A stretch of DNA of 64,000 nt from Desulfurococcaceae archaeon. Lineage in GTDB: Archaea; Thermoproteota; Thermoprotei_A; Sulfolobales; Ignisphaeraceae. Below the pieces are notes generated by a model. The model ran no database searches. It was given only the letters and a program-made list of their open reading frames with translations, and had not been told where the DNA came from. The stretch is taken from contig JAJHRF010000001.1 in assembly GCA_020832925.1 (NCBI GenBank), positions 1-64,000 of the forward strand. The letters are read 5' to 3'. The position numbers and the translations under genes were made by a program. This document shows, piece after piece, positions 1-8,467 of the stretch (position 1 is its first letter; every line of letters starts with the position of its first letter).

Positions 1-468
1 TGACGCAGAATTCGTAGGCGATGCTATACAAACAGTATGAATTTGTGGTAAAAGCTTTAGCTCATAAGAAAGATGTTGTAGCTACTTTTATGCTTAAACC
101 TGTTTACGGTGATAATGGTTCAGGTATACATGTACATATAAGTATTTGGAGAGGGGATGAAAATCTTTTCTACGATCCAGACGATGAATATGCATATCTA
201 AGTCAGTTCGCAAGATACTTCATAGGAGGGTTGATCGAGCACGGGAGAGCTCTTTCAGCAATTGTAAGCCCTAGATTTCTAGGCGTAAACGAATTGCCTA
301 GATCCTTTGATGAAGCTTTAGACGAGCTAGGGTGCGATAATGAATAGCTAAAACATGTGTTTAGTAAAAGACCTTATTGAAACATATATAGAGTTGAGAA
401 GAGCTGAAGTTAGGAAGATAATGTCGTATCCAACACTTATCGAGATCTACAGTTACATCGATGTATAA
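1..468 (+). pseudogene. glnA: Decayed glutamine synthetase, 3' part (left edge of window)
   Basis: Fragments of the glutamine synthetase catalytic domain are readable, including FMLKPVYGDNGSGIHVH at about 81-143, the active-site region of the type I/III family. The reading frame is broken several times. It shifts near position 20, where an upstream frame reads into the Tyr-Lys-rich helix. The block between the ARYFIGG segment and the C-terminal FDEALDEL segment is missing its middle, including the conserved R-rich substrate site. An in-frame TAG lies at 345-347. One extra A at about 366-369 shifts the frame before the C-terminal segment DLIETYIELRRAEVRKI, which ends at a stop at 466-468. The enzyme would make glutamine from glutamate, ammonia and ATP; this copy cannot. 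The 5' end lies outside the window. A functional copy presumably exists elsewhere (inference). Confidence 0.85.
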
Positions 469-533
469 AATTAAATATAACCCTTTATCATCTATCTTAA
501 TATCATAGATCTTATAGCTTAAGGTTAAAGCCT

Positions 534-1394
534 ATGGTTAGACTTTCACTAGAACACATAGTTAACATCGATTATACTCTCGTAGAGAAATTATTAACGA
601 ATTTCTTAAGAGAATACCTTGCTAAAAGCTCTGCAAAAGGATTCGTTGTAGGAGTTAGCGGAGGTCTTGATTCTTCAACAGCGCTAGCATTAGCTGTTAG
701 AAGTGTTGGTCCTGAAAAAGTTCTAGCCCTGATTATGCCCGATACAGAGGTCACACCTAACGAAGATATCTTAGATGCAATAGAATTAGCTAAAGAACTT
801 AAAGTAAAATATCACGTGATAGAGATTAACGAGATTGTGAAAACATTTAAGAGATTAATACCTATATACAGAGATGATGAAGAGGATAGGGTTCCTCTTG
901 GAAATCTTAGAGCTAGGGTAAGAATGTGTATACTCTACTACTACGCAAATAAGTTAAACTATCTTGTACTAGGGACTAGCGATAGAAGTGAGTACTTAAT
1001 AGGGTACTTCACAAAGTATGGAGACGGAGGAGTTGATGTTGCTCCTTTACTCATCCTGTATAAAACGCAGGTAAGGGAGTTCGCCAAACACCTTGGAGTC
1101 CCTAGGAAAATTATAGCTAAGCCTAGTGCTCCCAGACTATGGAGAAACCATTTAGCGGAAAAAGAACTTGGTTTAAGATACGAAGAAATAGATCTCGTTT
1201 TATCGGCTTATCTAGACCTAGAGATCCCAGAAGAAGATATACCAGAAGCTATAGGTTTAAGTCAAGAAGTTGTTGAGAAAGTCCTTAAAATGTATAAAGC
1301 TAGTATGCACAAAAGACAGCCTTTGTCAATACCTATCCAATCGATTTTGGATTCGATAAAAGTTTTAGTTATTAAAAACGTTAACACTAAATAA
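534..1394 (+). CDS. nadE: NH3-dependent NAD(+) synthetase
   Basis: This 286-residue protein carries the N-type ATP pyrophosphatase PP-loop SGGLDSS at residues 42-48 and the family pattern LGTSDRSEYLIGYFTKYGDGG around 145-165, which binds deamido-NAD and ATP. It would amidate nicotinic acid adenine dinucleotide with ammonia to give NAD+, the last step of NAD synthesis, in the cytoplasm. There is no glutaminase domain, so free ammonia is the expected donor. The length fits the archaeal family. The gene stands alone between two pseudogenes and is the only clearly intact biosynthetic gene in the first 2.3 kb. The start is the first ATG after an AT-rich promoter-like stretch at about 470-510. I am confident of the family. 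Confidence 0.95.
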   Translation: MVRLSLEHIVNIDYTLVEKLLTNFLREYLAKSSAKGFVVGVSGGLDSSTALALAVRSVGPEKVLALIMPDTEVTPNEDILDAIELAKELKVKYHVIEINEIVKTFKRLIPIYRDDEEDRVPLGNLRARVRMCILYYYANKLNYLVLGTSDRSEYLIGYFTKYGDGGVDVAPLLILYKTQVREFAKHLGVPRKIIAKPSAPRLWRNHLAEKELGLRYEEIDLVLSAYLDLEIPEEDIPEAIGLSQEVVEKVLKMYKASMHKRQPLSIPIQSILDSIKVLVIKNVNTK

Positions 1395-1446
1395 ATGAAA
1401 AGTTAAATATAATAGTAAAAAGATTTTGCTATTTATCGAAATTAAA

Positions 1447-2125
1447 TTATGAACCGAAAACTCTATCCTCTGCATCTCCTAATCTCGGAACCGTGTATCT
1501 TTTATCATTTATCTGAGGATCTATTGATACAGTATAGATATTGAGATCAAGTTCTCGTTCCTCAGCAAATCTTCTCAACTTATTTATAGCTATAAGTATC
1601 GTTATAGTATATGCTACATACTACTTCTTAGCTTTATCGATTTTAAATAGGTCATTAAAGTCTTCATTAAAATAGATCTTGTAACCACCATAACATCACT
1701 TATGAATAGAATGTTATAGCTATTTATCTTAGGAACCTTTTATATACCTCAAATTCGTAATTATATATATCCCTCTCCAACCTTCTTAGCTACGATAACA
1801 CCTTGCTCAATATTTAGAATATCTTTATAAACCCTCCAGTCAAAAACCATATCGTTCTCAGTATTATAACTATTATAGTGTTCTCGAAGATCTTTTATCC
1901 TAACCTTCGTCGTCTTAACATCTAGGGAAATTTCTACATGTATTCTCCCACATCACAGTCCTCGATAATTTTAGACCTAGTACTCTTCTAAGCTTTTGTG
2001 GAATCCTTACATGCTTCTTTCCTAAACTCTATCTGTGGTATGTTTCTATCTTTAAGCATTGACAAAATTGCTTGAGCATACTTTCTATTATCTACATGAA
2101 CTTTGAGAGGCGGTTCTAAGTGCAT
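1447..2125 (-). pseudogene. upp: Decayed uracil phosphoribosyltransferase
   Basis: On the minus strand the C-terminus reads YTVPRLGDAEDRVFGS followed by a stop at 1447-1449. This is the UPRTase C-terminal signature (usually PGLGDAGDR.FG). The N-terminus at 2125 reads on through VHVDNRKYAQAIL, like archaeal UPRTases, and then shifts frame near VRIPQKLRRVLG. A third frame gives VEISLDVKTTKV and VIVAKKVGEGYI. The total span of 679 bp matches an intact gene of about 650 bp, so this is a full-length gene broken by several small indels and stops rather than a fragment. The enzyme would salvage uracil to UMP with PRPP. No other coding feature is seen between nadE and the transporter. Confidence 0.8.
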
Positions 2126-2361
2126 ATTTTACTTGTGGATAGATTAAAGCCATTCTCAATTTCAATTACGTTGAAAATTTAATTGTTTAAATTTGTGTAA
2201 CTTAGCTCAATTCTTTTCACTATAGGTATTCTTAAGTAATTCTACTTAGAGCTTAAGAAACTGGGAATGCGAAAATTACTCAATACGTAGATTAGGTTGC
2301 GGAAACAGAAGTAATAGTATACCTTACCATATTAAGAGTTCAGGTTTATGTATAGTGTTGA

Positions 2362-3591
2362 ATGGTGTCTGTAAAAGTGGAAGTAGAAGATGCTGAGCAT
2401 TGCCGTAACATTAAAGGTATTGAAAAGTTTATCATTTTAAGACAGTCTCTAGCTTCGTTAGCTGATAACTTCTCTGCACCATATATAGGGTATTACTTGG
2501 CCTCTCTTACTCCTTCAGGAGCTATTCAAGGAGTTCTCCAGTTTTCTACAAATGCTTTGCCTACCTTAGCCCAAGTTCTTATAGGTCCTTATATCGATCG
2601 TTTTAAGAAGTATGTATTTGTGTTGTTTATATCATCGTTCATAGCTTCTTTCTTATGGATATTTATATCGTTGATTCAGAACCCCCTAACTTTAACTACT
2701 CTTGTAACGTTAAGAGCTGTTTTAGTTGGGGTAGCTGGGCTATCATTTACTTCGTTAATAGGTGTTGTATTTAAGGGCTCGGAAAGAGGTAGAGTCATTA
2801 GCAATGTTAATGCTGTTTCACAGTTGATGGCTTTGATAACCTTCGTAATAATAGCGATGCTTATAAATCCATCCATAGATACTTTGAGAATGTTATTCGT
2901 GTTCTCAGGTGTTTTGAGCACTATTGCTTCTGTTTTCTGGATTAGAATGTTTTTCTTAGATAAGTGTATTTCCAGAGAGGGGGAATTGTCTAATTTAGGG
3001 TTAGCAAAAGTATTAAGCATCGTTATTAGGAATAGATACTTCGTGAAGTTTTCCTTGATATTTTCTGCTCATATGATGGTTGTGGCTTTTGCGTGGCCTT
3101 TATTTCCGTTAATGCAGAGATACGTCTTTAAGATGTCTGTATCCGAGATAGCTATTCTAAATATCTATGGTACAGCCTCTCAAATTGTATTTCAATTGAT
3201 AGTTACAAAGTATGTACATAGACTAAAAATTAAGAAGATGCTCGTTATTAGTAGAGTAGGTATCTTAACATATACTCTAAGCTATGCATTAGCTACAAAC
3301 ACTATCCACATCTATATAGCTAACGCTATTCTAGGACCATTCATAGCTTTAAGCAATGTCTTGATACCTCTATACGTATTCCAAACCTCAACATACGGAA
3401 TGTACGCAAGCTATTTAGCTACTCTCAACTTTATGCAAGGAATAGCCTCAGCTTTAGGATCTATCATCGGGGGTACAGTTGTGGATAGATTCATCATGAA
3501 TAACGATTTCAATTCTATTAAACTATTAATGTTACTGATATCTATTTTCAGAGGATTAACAGCTCTCCTACTTCTCAAGATCCGAGATTAA
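2362..3591 (+). CDS. Major facilitator superfamily transporter
   Basis: This 409-residue protein is almost entirely hydrophobic, with about 12 predicted membrane segments separated by short charged loops. The loop after the second segment reads DRFKKY and resembles the MFS loop 2-3 motif. A longer charged stretch near residues 195-215 (DKCISREGE) looks like the central cytoplasmic loop between two six-helix halves. The C-terminal half has a matching GGTVVDRF loop. The substrate cannot be told from sequence. The gene ends 15 bp before the right end of an IS200/IS605 element, which seems to have inserted just behind it without cutting it. A start at ATG 2362 leaves a short hydrophilic N-terminus before the first membrane helix. 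Confidence 0.85.
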   Translation: MVSVKVEVEDAEHCRNIKGIEKFIILRQSLASLADNFSAPYIGYYLASLTPSGAIQGVLQFSTNALPTLAQVLIGPYIDRFKKYVFVLFISSFIASFLWIFISLIQNPLTLTTLVTLRAVLVGVAGLSFTSLIGVVFKGSERGRVISNVNAVSQLMALITFVIIAMLINPSIDTLRMLFVFSGVLSTIASVFWIRMFFLDKCISREGELSNLGLAKVLSIVIRNRYFVKFSLIFSAHMMVVAFAWPLFPLMQRYVFKMSVSEIAILNIYGTASQIVFQLIVTKYVHRLKIKKMLVISRVGILTYTLSYALATNTIHIYIANAILGPFIALSNVLIPLYVFQTSTYGMYASYLATLNFMQGIASALGSIIGGTVVDRFIMNNDFNSIKLLMLLISIFRGLTALLLLKIRD

Positions 3592-3614
3592 ATGAGGAAC
3601 TGCTCTGACCTCCT

Positions 3615-3634
3615 CCCCGCCCTAAAGGGCGGGG
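3615..3634 (-). repeat. Right-end hairpin of the IS element, overlapping the tnpB stop
   Basis: A perfect 9-bp inverted repeat CCCCGCCCT/AGGGCGGGG has a 2-nt loop. In IS200/IS605 elements such imperfect-palindrome ends are bound by TnpA as single-stranded DNA. In TnpB systems the 3' end of the gene plus this end forms the guide (omega/reRNA) scaffold. Here the tnpB stop codon at 3622-3624 lies inside the hairpin, so coding and RNA functions overlap. Confidence 0.8.
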
Positions 3635-4899
3635 GTTCCTGTTAGTGCGGGGAGGTTCGGGGTTACATCCCCTCTTCTCGAGGGTTCAATCCCGGGCCGG
3701 GTCTCCAGCCCATTACCCCTATCCCTTTCGGGACTCGGGGTTATGAGTATATTGAATGCTCCTACTAAGTCTGCATTAAATATTTTATTCAGTCTTGTAC
3801 ATTTGAATAGTCCACGTTTAACTCTTTTACCACATTTCTCCTTATGGATTGGGCACTTAGATGATGTGTATGCCTCGTTTACATATACTACTGCTATCCC
3901 ATACTCCTCTGCAACCTCATAGATCCTTCTCAGCAGGTAGCCATATGTCCATACATGGACATTGTTAAAGTCTCCATTCTCCTGTGCAATGTTCTTGGGA
4001 TAGCCAATCTTTATAATAGAGACCCCCATATCATAAAGCCACTCAACAGCCTGTCTAACTCTTGAATCAACATATGACTTAACCTGCCTCCTCCACTTGG
4101 AGTACATAGCTCTGAGCGTTCTAGAAGTCTTCAAACCATATTTATTCAACATAGACTGGTACTCGGCGATCCTCATCCTCCAGTAGTGAGATATAGCTTT
4201 TAATGGTCTGCCATTAACAAGCTTTGTCAAGTTATTTTCAACATATATAGCCATGAGATTGTTGATACCAATATCAATACCTGCCACTAGATTCCCTCTT
4301 GGGCTCCTCGGGACGCTAGCCCAAACCCCCCTAATGGCTTTCTCGCTCGCGTCAAATGATATGTGGGCATACCACTTCCTCCTATCTTGATCATAGCGTA
4401 TCTCTAATCTACCCTGCTCCCCTCTTAGGTGTATCAAGCCTTTGTACCTCACTTCTATCCATCCAATGGCTCCCAAGCCCTTGAGAACTATTCTATCGCC
4501 TTCTATCTTGTACTGATCTTTCCTCAGAACTGTCCATAGAGACCTCTTATTGTTTTTCTTCTTATACCCTGGTGGATTGACCCTCGTGACGAATGGTGGC
4601 AACTCGCCCTCTTTCTTAAGCTTTAGCATTTTGAAGAAGCTCTTCCATGCCTCATCATTTTTATTAAGTATTTGTTGTGTTGTGGCAGAACCTATGAGTA
4701 TCTTGTACTTCTCATAGAACTCTTTATACGTTGCTTTGAGGTCTACTCCCCTCTTCTCGAAGAACATTCTTCTCCTAGCGTAGTTCACTTCATTCCATAA
4801 TTTAGATGATAAACTACAGAGTAGCTTCAGCTTCTCCTCAGAGCTTTTATCGACTATGAGTTCTACTATGCTGGTTCTCTTCATCTCTCTTTCTCCCAC
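3622..4899 (-). CDS. tnpB: TnpB, RuvC-like RNA-guided endonuclease of IS200/IS605
   Basis: This 425-residue OrfB/TnpB protein has an N-terminal helical RNA-binding part and a C-terminal RuvC-like nuclease. RuvC-I is AGIDIGINN (D209) and RuvC-III is FNADLVGAFN (D377). The expected RuvC-II Glu after the hydrophobic strand is not obvious: the strand IIKIGYPKN has Gly where ISDra2 TnpB has Glu. The zinc finger is CPIH (C349, H352), then C356 and C367, and the usual second CxxC is missing its last Cys (CTRLN). The C-terminal tail from about 388 is Pro/Arg-rich and is translated out of the right-end hairpin. The first ORF codon is GTG 4899; ATG 4884 is an alternative. Cleavage activity is therefore uncertain. 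Confidence 0.85.
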   Translation of the reverse strand: MGEREMKRTSIVELIVDKSSEEKLKLLCSLSSKLWNEVNYARRRMFFEKRGVDLKATYKEFYEKYKILIGSATTQQILNKNDEAWKSFFKMLKLKKEGELPPFVTRVNPPGYKKKNNKRSLWTVLRKDQYKIEGDRIVLKGLGAIGWIEVRYKGLIHLRGEQGRLEIRYDQDRRKWYAHISFDASEKAIRGVWASVPRSPRGNLVAGIDIGINNLMAIYVENNLTKLVNGRPLKAISHYWRMRIAEYQSMLNKYGLKTSRTLRAMYSKWRRQVKSYVDSRVRQAVEWLYDMGVSIIKIGYPKNIAQENGDFNNVHVWTYGYLLRRIYEVAEEYGIAVVYVNEAYTSSKCPIHKEKCGKRVKRGLFKCTRLNKIFNADLVGAFNILITPSPERDRGNGLETRPGIEPSRRGDVTPNLPALTGTPAL

Positions 4900-5285
4900 T
4901 GCTCCTCAACATACCTCTTAACGATATCAGCTGTTACGTTTCCGACTGTCGCCACGAAATAACTTCTACTCCACAACCTCCCACGAACAGTTTTAGTCTT
5001 CAGCTCTGGAAATCTCTGTAATATTCTTCTAGCACTCTTACCCTTAAGATAGTTCACAATATAAGCTGGAGAGTGTCTTGGAGGGCATAGAGCAAAAACA
5101 TGGATATGATCAGGCATGACCTCTAAGGTTAGGGGCTCACATTTTAACTCCTTGAGTATTTCACTTAGGACTTCTCTAGTGTATTCGGCAACATCTCCTA
5201 CGAGAACATCCCTACGATACTTTGGGATCCAGACAAAGTGATAGCTACACCAATACTTAGCATGCCTAGTAATTCTAAGTCTCAT
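4881..5285 (-). CDS. tnpA: TnpA, Y1 HUH transposase of IS200/IS605
   Basis: This small single-strand transposase is 134 residues from ATG 5285. It has the HUH motif HIH (H60, H62) within the block VMPDHIHVFALCPP and the catalytic tyrosine Y125 in VKRYVEEQ. The N-terminal FVWIPKYRRDVL is the family signature. It would cut and rejoin the hairpin-marked ends through a 5'-phosphotyrosine link. A TTG start at 5309 would add 8 residues; I prefer the ATG because family members begin about here. The reading frame overlaps the start of tnpB, so the two genes are translated from one message. All catalytic residues are present. Confidence 0.93.
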   Translation of the reverse strand: MRLRITRHAKYWCSYHFVWIPKYRRDVLVGDVAEYTREVLSEILKELKCEPLTLEVMPDHIHVFALCPPRHSPAYIVNYLKGKSARRILQRFPELKTKTVRGRLWSRSYFVATVGNVTADIVKRYVEEQWEKER

Positions 5286-5398
5286 CCACTCTAGAGATTC
5301 GCCCTCCAAGACACTCTCCTGAATATATTAGAGGATGCATGTCTTATAAGCTTTTCTACTCATCCCCGCCCTGAAGGGCAAGGCTTTCGGTTGTAAGC

Positions 5399-5778
5399 GT
5401 CTCTGTTTTTACAATAGATTGTATAGCAGTTTCTCTAATATTGTTTACAGAATTGTGGATGTAGTTAGTTGTGGCAACGCTATAACTAGTGAATACATTG
5501 TAGCTGTAGGGCTAGGTAGAGATGAGTATACCTTAGGAGTGCTCTCCAATAATGATATGGTTATAGAGAAGGGAGTTCTTCGAGGATTTTACTACAACAA
5601 GACATATAGTAGTTGACTATCCATAAAGATTAGCCCTAAGGAATTTAACCATTACACTATATACCACGTAGGAGGAGTTGATATTAAAGATCTGTGGATC
5701 TCTGTGACCATGGTAGTAACAAGGCTTATTCTACTACTAACTCTATTTTTAGGCATATCTACTGTTTATCCACTGTAA
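5399..5778 (+). pseudogene. 3' fragment of a membrane protein gene next to the IS left end
   Basis: An open frame starting right at the IS boundary reads through residues such as CGNAITSEYIVAVGLG, meets an in-frame TGA at 5614-5616, and continues in the same frame with ISPKEFNHYTIYHVGG and a hydrophobic segment (TRLILLLTLFLGISTVYPL) to TAA at 5776-5778. This suggests the 3' end of a gene for a membrane-anchored protein. Its 5' part is lost at the insertion point and the remainder has gained a stop. I do not recognise the family. The alternative is a chance open frame, but the unbroken frame on both sides of one stop argues for a recent pseudogene. Confidence 0.45.
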
Positions 5779-6490
5779 CGAAGCCTAGGAGTTACCAAGG
5801 TAAAAAGAGATGATGATTATAATTCATCGACAAAAGCTTTCGCAAGCATTGTTTACCTGTACCTGCAATCCATACAACAACTATGTAACACCTAAGGGTT
5901 TGAGGATCTATGTTCTATCTTGTTATATTTATGAAATCTACAACTAGACCTTTACTAAGATCAAGCTTTAAATAATCAGGAGACTTAATAACTAATACCT
6001 TAGATCTTGATGTTAACGATGTTATAGGAGGTTCTACCCTTCCATTCCTTATCTTCTTACAATTTTAACGCCGAGGCTTCGTAAGATAGGTTAGCGCCTT
6101 CTTAGACAATCTCAAGTCTCTCAATAATAGAGAACTTTCGACTTATAATTAGTAAAGGGTTTAGTTTAGTTACGAGTCTACGAGTCCGAGAATTCCTAAA
6201 CACTTTTACCAAACTTGATATTCTCTATAACCATGAGAACTTCTTCGATAAAAACCTCTACATCTTTGTATACAACTATTATAGAAGTTCTAATCTAAAA
6301 GATTTAGAGTAAAAAGTAATATGTTACTATATCAACTTCTTTTATATTTACAAATACTAGCATAGAGAAGAATAACATACTTATGACTATGAGACTTCGT
6401 AGGAAATATTCTATTCTAGAGTTTCACCTTAAAAGATCTAAACAGCAACTCAGCATAAACCTTAAGAAACTCTAAAATAGTATCTAATAT
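5779..6490. other. Gene-free stretch with possible coding remnants
   Basis: I see no intact gene. On the minus strand between about 5916 and 6060 one frame stays open for some 45 codons and reads protein-like (for example ITSLTSRSKVLVIKSPDYLK). Its context is full of stops and it matches no family I can name, so it may be another decayed gene. The rest is AT-rich DNA with no clear structure until the box C/D sRNA at 6498. Confidence 0.4.
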
Positions 6491-6497
6491 TACCTGA

Positions 6498-6548
6498 ATG
6501 ATGAACTTTCGGTCGCACTGATAGATGATTGATCATTCCTCCCACTGA
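6498..6548 (+). ncRNA. Box C/D guide sRNA
   Basis: All four boxes are present in order: C ATGATGA (6498-6504), a 13-nt guide ACTTTCGGTCGCA, D' CTGA (6518-6521), a 3-nt linker, C' ATGATTG (6525-6531), a 13-nt guide ATCATTCCTCCCA, and D CTGA (6545-6548). Both guide spacers have the same length, as expected for archaeal sRNPs with L7Ae, Nop5 and fibrillarin. Such RNAs direct 2'-O-methylation of the nucleotide paired with the fifth guide base upstream of D or D'. I cannot name the targets, which would contain TGCGACCGAAAG and TGGGAGGAATGA. It lies in otherwise gene-free DNA. Confidence 0.8.
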
Positions 6549-6686
6549 TCAAAAATACAAACCTTATGCTAAACATAGTAAAGACTCGGGTGATACACTT
6601 GGTGTTAGAGGTAGTCCAACCTTGTACAATTTATATACTTAAGATAACGATGGCTAGAATAGGTCTTGAGGTGCTGGTATCAATAA

Positions 6687-6762
6687 TGCGGCGGCCGGGA
6701 TTTGAACCCGGGATCTCCGGCTTGGGAGGCCGGCGTCCTAGACCAGGCTAGACGACCGCCGC
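6687..6762 (-). tRNA. tRNA-Gly (anticodon CCC)
   Basis: This is a full cloverleaf on the minus strand. The acceptor stem is GCGGCGG/CCGCCGC, the anticodon stem CCGGC/GCCGG has loop CTCCCAA giving anticodon CCC (reads GGG), and the T arm is CCGGG-TTCAAAT-CCCGG. The discriminator base is A (6687) and CCA is not encoded. There is no intron. A TATA-like AAATTTAAAATC stretch lies about 30-40 bp upstream (6793-6805). Confidence 0.95.
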
Positions 6763-7935
6763 ACAACCCTTTTAAACGGTGTGTAGGCACTAAGATTTTA
6801 AATTTTGATCATAATTACTGTGGATCAAAATCTTAAATGTATTAAGCTACTATAGGAATCGGTTTAATATCTACAAAACATGGAAATGCTTATGGATGCC
6901 TGGAATACCTTATCACCTTGTAGGATTAAGTATGTTGTATAACATTTTAGTAATGTTTTTCAGGTTATGAATAGTAATGTCTCTATGTCTTGACGAACTG
7001 GATCGCTATTCTTTAAAAGGACTGTGATTTCGGAGTACTTTCAATCAATTTCTATATAGTGATTGTATTCTTAGGTTTATCCCCATCTATACACAGATAT
7101 CGATTCTCTTGGCTCTTCTAACCATTCTTGCTATCTACCGTTGCAAATCTTTACACTTGTATCTTCTAAAATCTACATCATTAGATGCCGTAGAACCGCT
7201 GAATACCTGCCAATGCTACAGTATATGATACCCTCTCTATCTTTTCAACACCAATAATGTTCTCTACAATCGTAGCTATGGTACGGGGAGGTTCTTAGCT
7301 GTAGTATACCGAAATATACATGGGGGTCTCGTGTATTCACGATTACAGCTTCACCTATTCTATTGAAGTATTGTAGAACGCCCTATCCTGCCTATCTTTG
7401 AAAATAGAGGAACACCATTAAATCGTAATCACATCTATTACTGTGTTAATACATAGAAATTTTCTCTCTGAACTACATTTCTTTAATTCCACACATTGCG
7501 GTACATCTATACATGTACTCAAAATTTTTCCCAAATATTAACTCCATTAACTTACTAATAACTTAGTATAGTTCAAATCCTTGAACAGATATTAAGAAAC
7601 TCAATAATGTCTTGAATAGGTAACTATGCATGAACATTCAAGTTGCTGTCAATAGAGATGCAGAAGTTAATATCACGAGATTTGCTACACTCTCTAAGTA
7701 CAGATAGAATCTGTTAGAGAACAGATTCAATGTTGCTTACATATGGTCTCATGTAATTGTTAATAAATAGTTGATTTATCCGTGAACTCAGGTAAATTTG
7801 GATAAATTATACACAATGTCTAGAAAACCTGTATATCGCTTAACTTCTTTACTGTAACACCATACAAAACAGTAGATATTCTATAGAACTCTTTGTAATC
7901 AAAATAAGAGCATGTGAAGTTGTACAGATTAATTC
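6763..7935. other. Long gene-free stretch between two tRNA genes
   Basis: No intact gene is visible in about 1.17 kb. Near the tRNA-Gly gene there is an 8-bp inverted repeat TTTTGATC/GATCAAAA (6803-6810 and 6823-6830). On the minus strand around 7200-7400 short protein-like runs in different frames (for example AVIVNTRDPHVYFGI and TIVENIIGVEKIERV) suggest a heavily decayed gene of unknown family. The rest is AT-rich and unstructured. Confidence 0.45.
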
Positions 7936-8023
7936 TGGCGCCGGGGGCGGGATTTGAACCCGCGCGGGGATGATCCCCACCGGCTCTCCAGGCCGGCCCC
8001 TTAGACCGCTCGGGCACCCCGGC
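7936..8023 (-). tRNA. tRNA-Ser (anticodon GGA)
   Basis: This is a type II tRNA on the minus strand. The acceptor stem is GCCGGGG/CCCCGGC, the anticodon loop CTGGAGA gives anticodon GGA (reads UCU/UCC), and a long variable arm (TGGGGATCATCCCCG) is typical of serine. The T arm is GCGGG-TTCAAAT-CCCGC. The discriminator is G and CCA is encoded (7936-7938). A TATA-like CTTTAACTATTTG sits about 20-28 bp upstream. It lies just behind the ribosomal operon. Confidence 0.95.
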
Positions 8024-8116
8024 ACCTAATGCAAATAGTTAAAGTTAATCTCTAGGTATTTGTGTAGTTATACGTGTTTAAAAATATAATCAGTATTTTA
8101 AAAAGAGTCATAGAGT

Positions 8117-8431
8117 TTATCTTCTTTTGATTTCGATCTCTATGTATACGTTTTCGGGTACCCTGACCCTCATTATCTGCTTTATTACGTATTCATTGGC
8201 TTCTATGTCTATGATTCTCTTGTGTATTCTCATTTCCCATCTATCCCATATTTTCGATCCTTCGCCGTGAGGTAAACGTGGTACTGAAACTACTACGCGT
8301 TTTGTTGGTAATGGTACAGGCCCTTTTAATTTAACACCTGCTTTCTTTGCTATATCGACTATCTGTGAAACAACATAGTTTAAGCTATCTATACTTGTAC
8401 TCCAAAGCCTTATCCTTATAGCTGTTGACAT
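8117..8431 (-). CDS. rps10: Small ribosomal subunit protein uS10
   Basis: This 104-residue uS10 binds the head of the 30S subunit. The pattern [12 protein letters not shown] and the following [18 protein letters not shown] block, with the C-terminal [16 protein letters not shown], are typical of archaeal S10. It is the last gene of the minus-strand transcription and translation operon and follows EF-1A after 36 bp, the classical archaeal order. The length is normal. Start ATG 8431 matches the family N-terminus. Confidence 0.97.
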   Translation of the reverse strand: MSTAIRIRLWSTSIDSLNYVVSQIVDIAKKAGVKLKGPVPLPTKRVVVSVPRLPHGEGSKIWDRWEMRIHKRIIDIEANEYVIKQIMRVRVPENVYIEIEIKRR

Positions 8432-8467
8432 GTTTAAGCCCTTAAAAACAGCATTATTACTTTATCG

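Larger units (their letters stand above)
3606..5398 (-). mobile_element. IS200/IS605-family insertion sequence (TnpA + TnpB)
   Basis: The element consists of a Y1 HUH transposase (tnpA) and an RNA-guided nuclease-type TnpB, both on the minus strand and overlapping. The right end (low coordinates) has a perfect 9-bp hairpin at 3615-3634, followed by TGAC at 3606-3609 (GTCA on the element strand). The left end (high coordinates) has the related smaller hairpin GCCCT-GA-AGGGC at 5368-5379. Read on the element strand, TTAC lies just outside the proposed left boundary near 5398, a plausible IS605-type target. As in this family there are no terminal inverted repeats and no target duplication. The exact ends are inferred. 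Both genes are open, so the element may be active. Confidence 0.85.

Noticed and set aside
6566-6751. Plus-strand frame over tRNA-Gly
   Set aside because: Its C-terminus is a translated tRNA gene (typical RPGFEPG run); not a real protein.
6803-6830. TTTTGATC/GATCAAAA inverted repeat as a terminator
   Set aside because: It is AT-rich, lacks a following T run and lies upstream rather than downstream of the nearest gene.
7820-8017. Minus-strand frame over tRNA-Ser
   Set aside because: The apparent N-terminus is the tRNA gene itself read in frame.
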